The position numbers and the translations under genes are program-made. DNA of 64,000 nt from Asinibacterium sp. OR53 (GTDB lineage: Bacteria > Bacteroidota > Bacteroidia > Chitinophagales > Chitinophagaceae): assembly GCF_000515315.1 (NCBI RefSeq), contig NZ_KI911562.1, positions 744,001 to 808,000 of the forward strand, in the 5' to 3' direction. The first letter of the stretch is position 1, and every line of letters starts with the position of its first letter. Positions 60,846 through 64,000 of this stretch are shown piece after piece. The notes beneath the pieces are model-generated. The model was not told the DNA's origin. It did not search any database and saw only the letters and a list, made by a program, of their open reading frames with translations.

Positions 60846-60865
60846 TATACAAACAAGTTTGTATA
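60846..60865. promoter_or_regulatory. Response-regulator site C
   Basis: Perfect 9-2-9 palindrome, TATACAAAC (60846-60854) and GTTTGTATA (60857-60865), the best of three copies of the module's consensus ATAC(A/C)AAC-N2-GTTTGTAT. Its distance to the -7 element fits an activator bound just upstream of RNA polymerase. Confidence 0.7.
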
Positions 60866-61026
60866 ATAGATACTTTATTTAACAGTGCAATCAATATGAT
60901 AAGGCTTCATCTTTCCTTAAGATGACGGTATCAATTCTGCCGAAAATACCCTCGTGTTCGGCGTTTTTGATCCCTTTAGGGCGTTTTAATACGGCAGCAA
61001 CCCACTTTTGGTTCCAAAGCAGTTGA
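60866..61026. other. Spacer without recognised genes
   Basis: AT-rich start, then GCCGAA (60939-60944) and TTCGGC (60957-60962) form a 6-bp hairpin followed by GTTTTTG on the plus strand, a weak terminator with no gene before it. The stretch around 60985-61020 may belong to the same decayed frame as 61027-61281 in a shifted register. Confidence 0.3.
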
Positions 61027-61281
61027 ACGAGTAAAAATCGCTTAAACTATTCATCTTTTCTTGATTTAAAACCAGATCGGGAAATAAGTGGGTGCGAAGC
61101 TTACAACTTGTATATACAGAACCCTTTTCCTTTTGTAATAGCTTCCGGTGGAGAGATGTTATTCATTGGAAGAGGAGATCATTTAAAACCCGGAGTATAT
61201 GAAAATAGTGGGCATAGAACAGCCGCAATTGAAGACTCAAGACTGTTGCCTCTTGAAGAATTAAAATTGAAGCAGCCTTAA
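61027..61281 (+). pseudogene. 3' remnant of an unidentified gene
   Basis: An 84-codon open frame follows an in-frame TGA at 61024-61026 and ends TAA at 61279-61281. It has no usable start at its beginning, yet reads like real protein: LDLKPDREISGCEAY, then NPFPFVIASGGEMLFIGRGD, then GVYENSGHRTAAIEDSRLLP, ending EELKLKQP. It is therefore probably the C-terminal end of a gene whose upstream part was deleted or frameshifted. The family was not recognised. It is convergent with the fucosidase gene (10 bases apart). Confidence 0.4.
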
Positions 61282-61291
61282 CTTCTACAAA

Positions 61292-62944
61292 TTATAGTAT
61301 TTTCAAAACACAGGCATATGTATCAGCATTGTTCTCGGGCAAACTAACCACAAGTTCCGTTTCGGTTCGTTGAAACAATAATGGTTGCCCGGCAGGTACC
61401 CACTCCACTTTTTGAATTTCTTTTGGAAAATGCCGGCTGTTTTTTGCAAGACTTTTTATAATAAGCTTTCCATCTTGCGGCCAACCCAATGCAGTAGCAT
61501 AAAGCACATCGCCTTTGGTAGCAAAGCGAATATCTTCATATGTAAACGGCTTACCTTTCCCTTCATTAAAACCTTGCGCATTAAGTTGAGCCGCTGCTTC
61601 TTGTGCAGGCCCTTCACCAAATATCTTCCATGGCCTTGTAGCATAAATACTTTCGCTATTTGCTTTCATCCAGTTGCCAATTTCCTCAACTAATTTTCTT
61701 TCTTTTTCATCAATGGTGCCATCTCCGCGAACAGGAATGTTCAACATCAGATTACCATTTTTGCTAACAATATCTACAAGCGTTTGAATAACAGACTTTG
61801 CTGTTTTGTAACCATTGCGTTCATACAGTCCGCGATCATAATGCCAGCCCCCAATACAAGTATCGGTTTGCCACGGCAGCGGCTGAATATCGTTGGCCTG
61901 TCCTCTTTCAATATCCCAAACCATGGCTTTGCGTTGGTCCTCATTTAACATTTTTCCGTTGAGGACTGCACGAAGCACGCCATGCTCTTCAATGCTTTTG
62001 TTGTACAAATGAGCGGCAATGCGCAAGCCCGCATCATTAACCGGCCAGAACGGAAGCTTGTCGTCGTCGAAATAAACGACATCAGGATTGTATTTGTTGA
62101 TAAGGTCTACAGTACGATTATAAAATTTATCGATGTATGCTTTGCTGGGTGGATATACCCCGTTGCCCCAATCCCATTGCCGGGTGTCGAAATTATTATC
62201 TAAACTATTTTGACTCAAAGGATGATTTTGGGCATATAACTCCTGGGGATCCAATCCACTCCACCATTTTCCTTTACCATCTGCCTGGGTTAGTTTTCCA
62301 TCATAAGGAATGCCCGAATATTGTCCGGTTTTATCTGCACGTTGTGCCATTTCGTACCAGCGCCATGCGTGAGATGCATGAATACTCACGCCAAATGGCA
62401 ATCCATTGTTTCTTGCTGCCTTTGCCCATCCGCCAATCAAATCTTTCTTAGGGCCAATCTTGGTAGCGTTCCAATCCTTTTGATATTTACTGTTGTATAA
62501 ATCAAAGTTATCGTGGTGATTGGCAAGTGCCATGAAATATTGTGCGCCTGCACTTTTATACAAGCTCACCAATTCTTCGGGATCCCATTTCTCCGCTTTC
62601 CATTCATTGATCACATCTTTAAATCCAAATTTCGAAGGATGTCCGTATTTTTTAAGATGAAATTTATATTGCCGTGATCCTTCCTCGTACATATTTCTTG
62701 CATACCAATCACCGGCTTCAGGCTGGCATTGCGGCCCCCAGTGTGCCCATATGCCAAATTTTGCATCACGAAACCATTCTGGTGTTTTATAATGCTGCAA
62801 CGATTCCCAGCTAGGGTTGAATGGACCTTTTGCGATAGGCTCTCCTAAATGTTGTTCTTTAAGAAAATTACTTCCAAATGCACCGGACAACCACATAGAT
62901 GGTAAAGTGGCGGCCATTCCCTTGATTAATGTTCTGCGTTTCAT
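61292..62944 (-). CDS. GH29 alpha-L-fucosidase
   Basis: Removes alpha-linked fucose from glycans. The 550-residue protein has a Tat-type leader (MKRRTLIKGMAATLPSMWLSGA, with RRTLIK). The GH29 barrel is plain: WFRDAKFGIWAHWGPQCQPEAGDWYARNMY, QYFMALANHHDNFDLYNSKY, LPFGVSIHASHAWRW, and the nucleophile region YNPDVVYFDDDKLPFW. Substrate linkage not known. It is followed upstream by a zinc dehydrogenase gene (67-base gap, same strand), suggesting a small fucose-use unit. It stands apart from the sialic-acid and GH109 loci. Confidence 0.93.
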   Translation of the reverse strand: MKRRTLIKGMAATLPSMWLSGAFGSNFLKEQHLGEPIAKGPFNPSWESLQHYKTPEWFRDAKFGIWAHWGPQCQPEAGDWYARNMYEEGSRQYKFHLKKYGHPSKFGFKDVINEWKAEKWDPEELVSLYKSAGAQYFMALANHHDNFDLYNSKYQKDWNATKIGPKKDLIGGWAKAARNNGLPFGVSIHASHAWRWYEMAQRADKTGQYSGIPYDGKLTQADGKGKWWSGLDPQELYAQNHPLSQNSLDNNFDTRQWDWGNGVYPPSKAYIDKFYNRTVDLINKYNPDVVYFDDDKLPFWPVNDAGLRIAAHLYNKSIEEHGVLRAVLNGKMLNEDQRKAMVWDIERGQANDIQPLPWQTDTCIGGWHYDRGLYERNGYKTAKSVIQTLVDIVSKNGNLMLNIPVRGDGTIDEKERKLVEEIGNWMKANSESIYATRPWKIFGEGPAQEAAAQLNAQGFNEGKGKPFTYEDIRFATKGDVLYATALGWPQDGKLIIKSLAKNSRHFPKEIQKVEWVPAGQPLLFQRTETELVVSLPENNADTYACVLKIL

Positions 62945-63011
62945 TTTATAAGTTATTAGTTTATAAGCGCTTGTTGAGAAATTTTATCCATTGCAGCCCC
63001 TTCATATCAGA

Positions 63012-64000
63012 TCAATACATTTCTACCATTGCTTTTATTACGCCATTTGCCGGGTTTAGCCATCTTTCGAATTCGTGACTCACCTGGTCAAAGAAAACCC
63101 GGTGAGTAATGTAAGTGGTGGGGTCTACTTTCTTCTCCTTCATACAAGCAATTACATGTTCAAAGTCCTTTCTCGTTGCATTTCTACTGCTCATTAATGT
63201 AGCTTCCCGTTTGTGAAACTCGGGATGGCTGAAATTGATTTCACCTTTCTGTAATCCAATCAAAACATACCTTGCTCCATGTGCCATGTATTGAAACCCG
63301 CTATTTATCGCTTTCAAATTGCCTGTAGCATCAATTACAACTGCCGGCATATCTCCATTGGTGATAACCTTCAATTGCAGTACAACATCAGCATCCATCG
63401 CATTAATAGTATGTTCAACTTTTAGTTGTTCTCTACAAAACTTTAAGCGATCATTATTGATATCAAGGGCAATTACTTTTCCTCCTGCAATTCTTGCAAA
63501 TTCCATTGTTCCCAACCCTATTGGCCCGGCTCCAATCACTAAAACAAATTCATCTTTTCTCACCTCGGCTCTTCTCACACCATGAGCGCCAATTGCTAAA
63601 GGCTCTGCAAGAGCCAGTGCGTCATAGCTTAATCCATCACCGTGAATTAAAGAATAAGAAGGAACTGAAAGATATTCCACCATTCCTCCATGTTGGTGCA
63701 CACCACACACTTTTATATTCACACAAGCGTTTTGTTTTTCATTCCGACAAGCAATGCATCTACCACAAAAAAAATAAGGAATAAAAGTAACCGCCTCCCC
63801 TGTTTCAAAACCAGCAGCATTATCAACTGCAATTAATTCACCAGAAAGCTCATGACCTAAAATGCGTGGGTATTCAAAATAAGGTTGTGTTCCTTCGAAG
63901 GCATGTAAATCAGTTCCGCAAATTCCGATTCTTTTGATTTTTATAATGGCTTGCCCGGGGTTTAGCTCCGGCTGTTCTGCAGTAACATATTCAAACCCGC
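63012..64000 (-). CDS. Zinc-dependent alcohol/polyol dehydrogenase (partial, N-terminus beyond window)
   Basis: Medium-chain dehydrogenase. The frame stays open from the stop at 63012 to the right edge (329 codons); only the first few dozen residues are missing. Visible features: catalytic zinc ligands in RIGICGTDLHAFEG and ILGHELSGEL, a four-Cys structural zinc loop (FFCGRCIACRNEKQNAC), and the NAD motif LVIGAGPIGLGTMEFARIAGGKVIALD. The group includes sorbitol, L-threonine, L-idonate and L-galactonate/fuconate-related dehydrogenases. Beside a fucosidase, oxidation of L-fucose or a product is an attractive but unproven role. A shorter frame starting at 63722 would drop the zinc ligands and is wrong. 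Confidence 0.88.
   Translation of the reverse strand, partial: GFEYVTAEQPELNPGQAIIKIKRIGICGTDLHAFEGTQPYFEYPRILGHELSGELIAVDNAAGFETGEAVTFIPYFFCGRCIACRNEKQNACVNIKVCGVHQHGGMVEYLSVPSYSLIHGDGLSYDALALAEPLAIGAHGVRRAEVRKDEFVLVIGAGPIGLGTMEFARIAGGKVIALDINNDRLKFCREQLKVEHTINAMDADVVLQLKVITNGDMPAVVIDATGNLKAINSGFQYMAHGARYVLIGLQKGEINFSHPEFHKREATLMSSRNATRKDFEHVIACMKEKKVDPTTYITHRVFFDQVSHEFERWLNPANGVIKAMVEMY

Noticed and set aside
63012..63722. Complete 236-residue dehydrogenase starting at 63722
   Set aside because: The frame continues upstream to the window edge with zinc ligands, so the gene is longer and only cut by the window.

Overview
The window looks like a chromosomal segment of a Bacteroidota bacterium, most likely family Chitinophagaceae. 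The reasons are the SusC/SusD pair, DUF4290, DUF5106 and 7TMR-DISM proteins, promoters of the Bacteroidota type (TTTG, about 20 bases, TAnnTTTG), and almost no Shine-Dalgarno sequences. No plasmid, prophage, intact IS element or CRISPR array was seen. The family assignment rests on gene content, not on a search.

Layout. 1-4,770: end of a TolC gene, then rplM-rpsI-rpsB-tsf-pyrH read leftward from one promoter. 4,918-6,860: a higBA toxin-antitoxin pair with a palindromic operator on its promoter, followed by an amidohydrolase. 6,900-10,810: recO, pheS, a DUF4290 gene and murA. 10,800-26,700: a sialic-acid locus: sialidase, SusC/SusD, NanA lyase, NanM mutarotase, MFS transporter, two-domain sialate esterase and N-acylglucosamine 2-epimerase, with a divergent GntR/FCD regulator; an S10 peptidase follows. 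26,700-31,590: sulfatase, an unknown 172-residue protein and a GH109 alpha-N-acetylgalactosaminidase, divergent from an FHS-type sugar permease. 31,590-54,870: mostly housekeeping genes (mgtC-like, DUF2252, nitroreductase, gmk, SDR, M20 peptidase, lysS, GNAT, pseudouridine synthase, lpxD-like, epimerase, fur-sco/merC, cysS, endonuclease-like, two rhomboids, rlmD, thioredoxin-like, ahpC/ahpD-like pair, hflX, Rieske). 54,936: tRNA-Asn. 55,050-61,000: a self-contained signalling module. 61,000-64,000: a gene remnant, a GH29 alpha-L-fucosidase and a zinc dehydrogenase cut by the window end.

How genes work together. The sialic-acid genes would cut terminal sialic acid off glycans, bind and import it, remove O-acetyl groups, equilibrate anomers, carry it across the inner membrane, split it to ManNAc and convert that to GlcNAc; the kinase and later steps lie elsewhere. 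Two identical 22-bp sites, one before the sialidase/gntR promoters and one before susC, are the probable GntR operators. GH109, sulfatase and GH29 fit the same theme of host-type or mucin-like glycans.

The least explained part is 55,333-60,865: a 7TMR-DISM histidine kinase, a NarL-type regulator, a PDZ protein, a small membrane protein and an exported protein of unknown function. Each of its three transcription units has the palindrome ATAC(A/C)AAC-N2-GTTTGTAT placed 21-23 bases upstream of a -7-like element, so the module looks like a two-component system with its own closed regulon.
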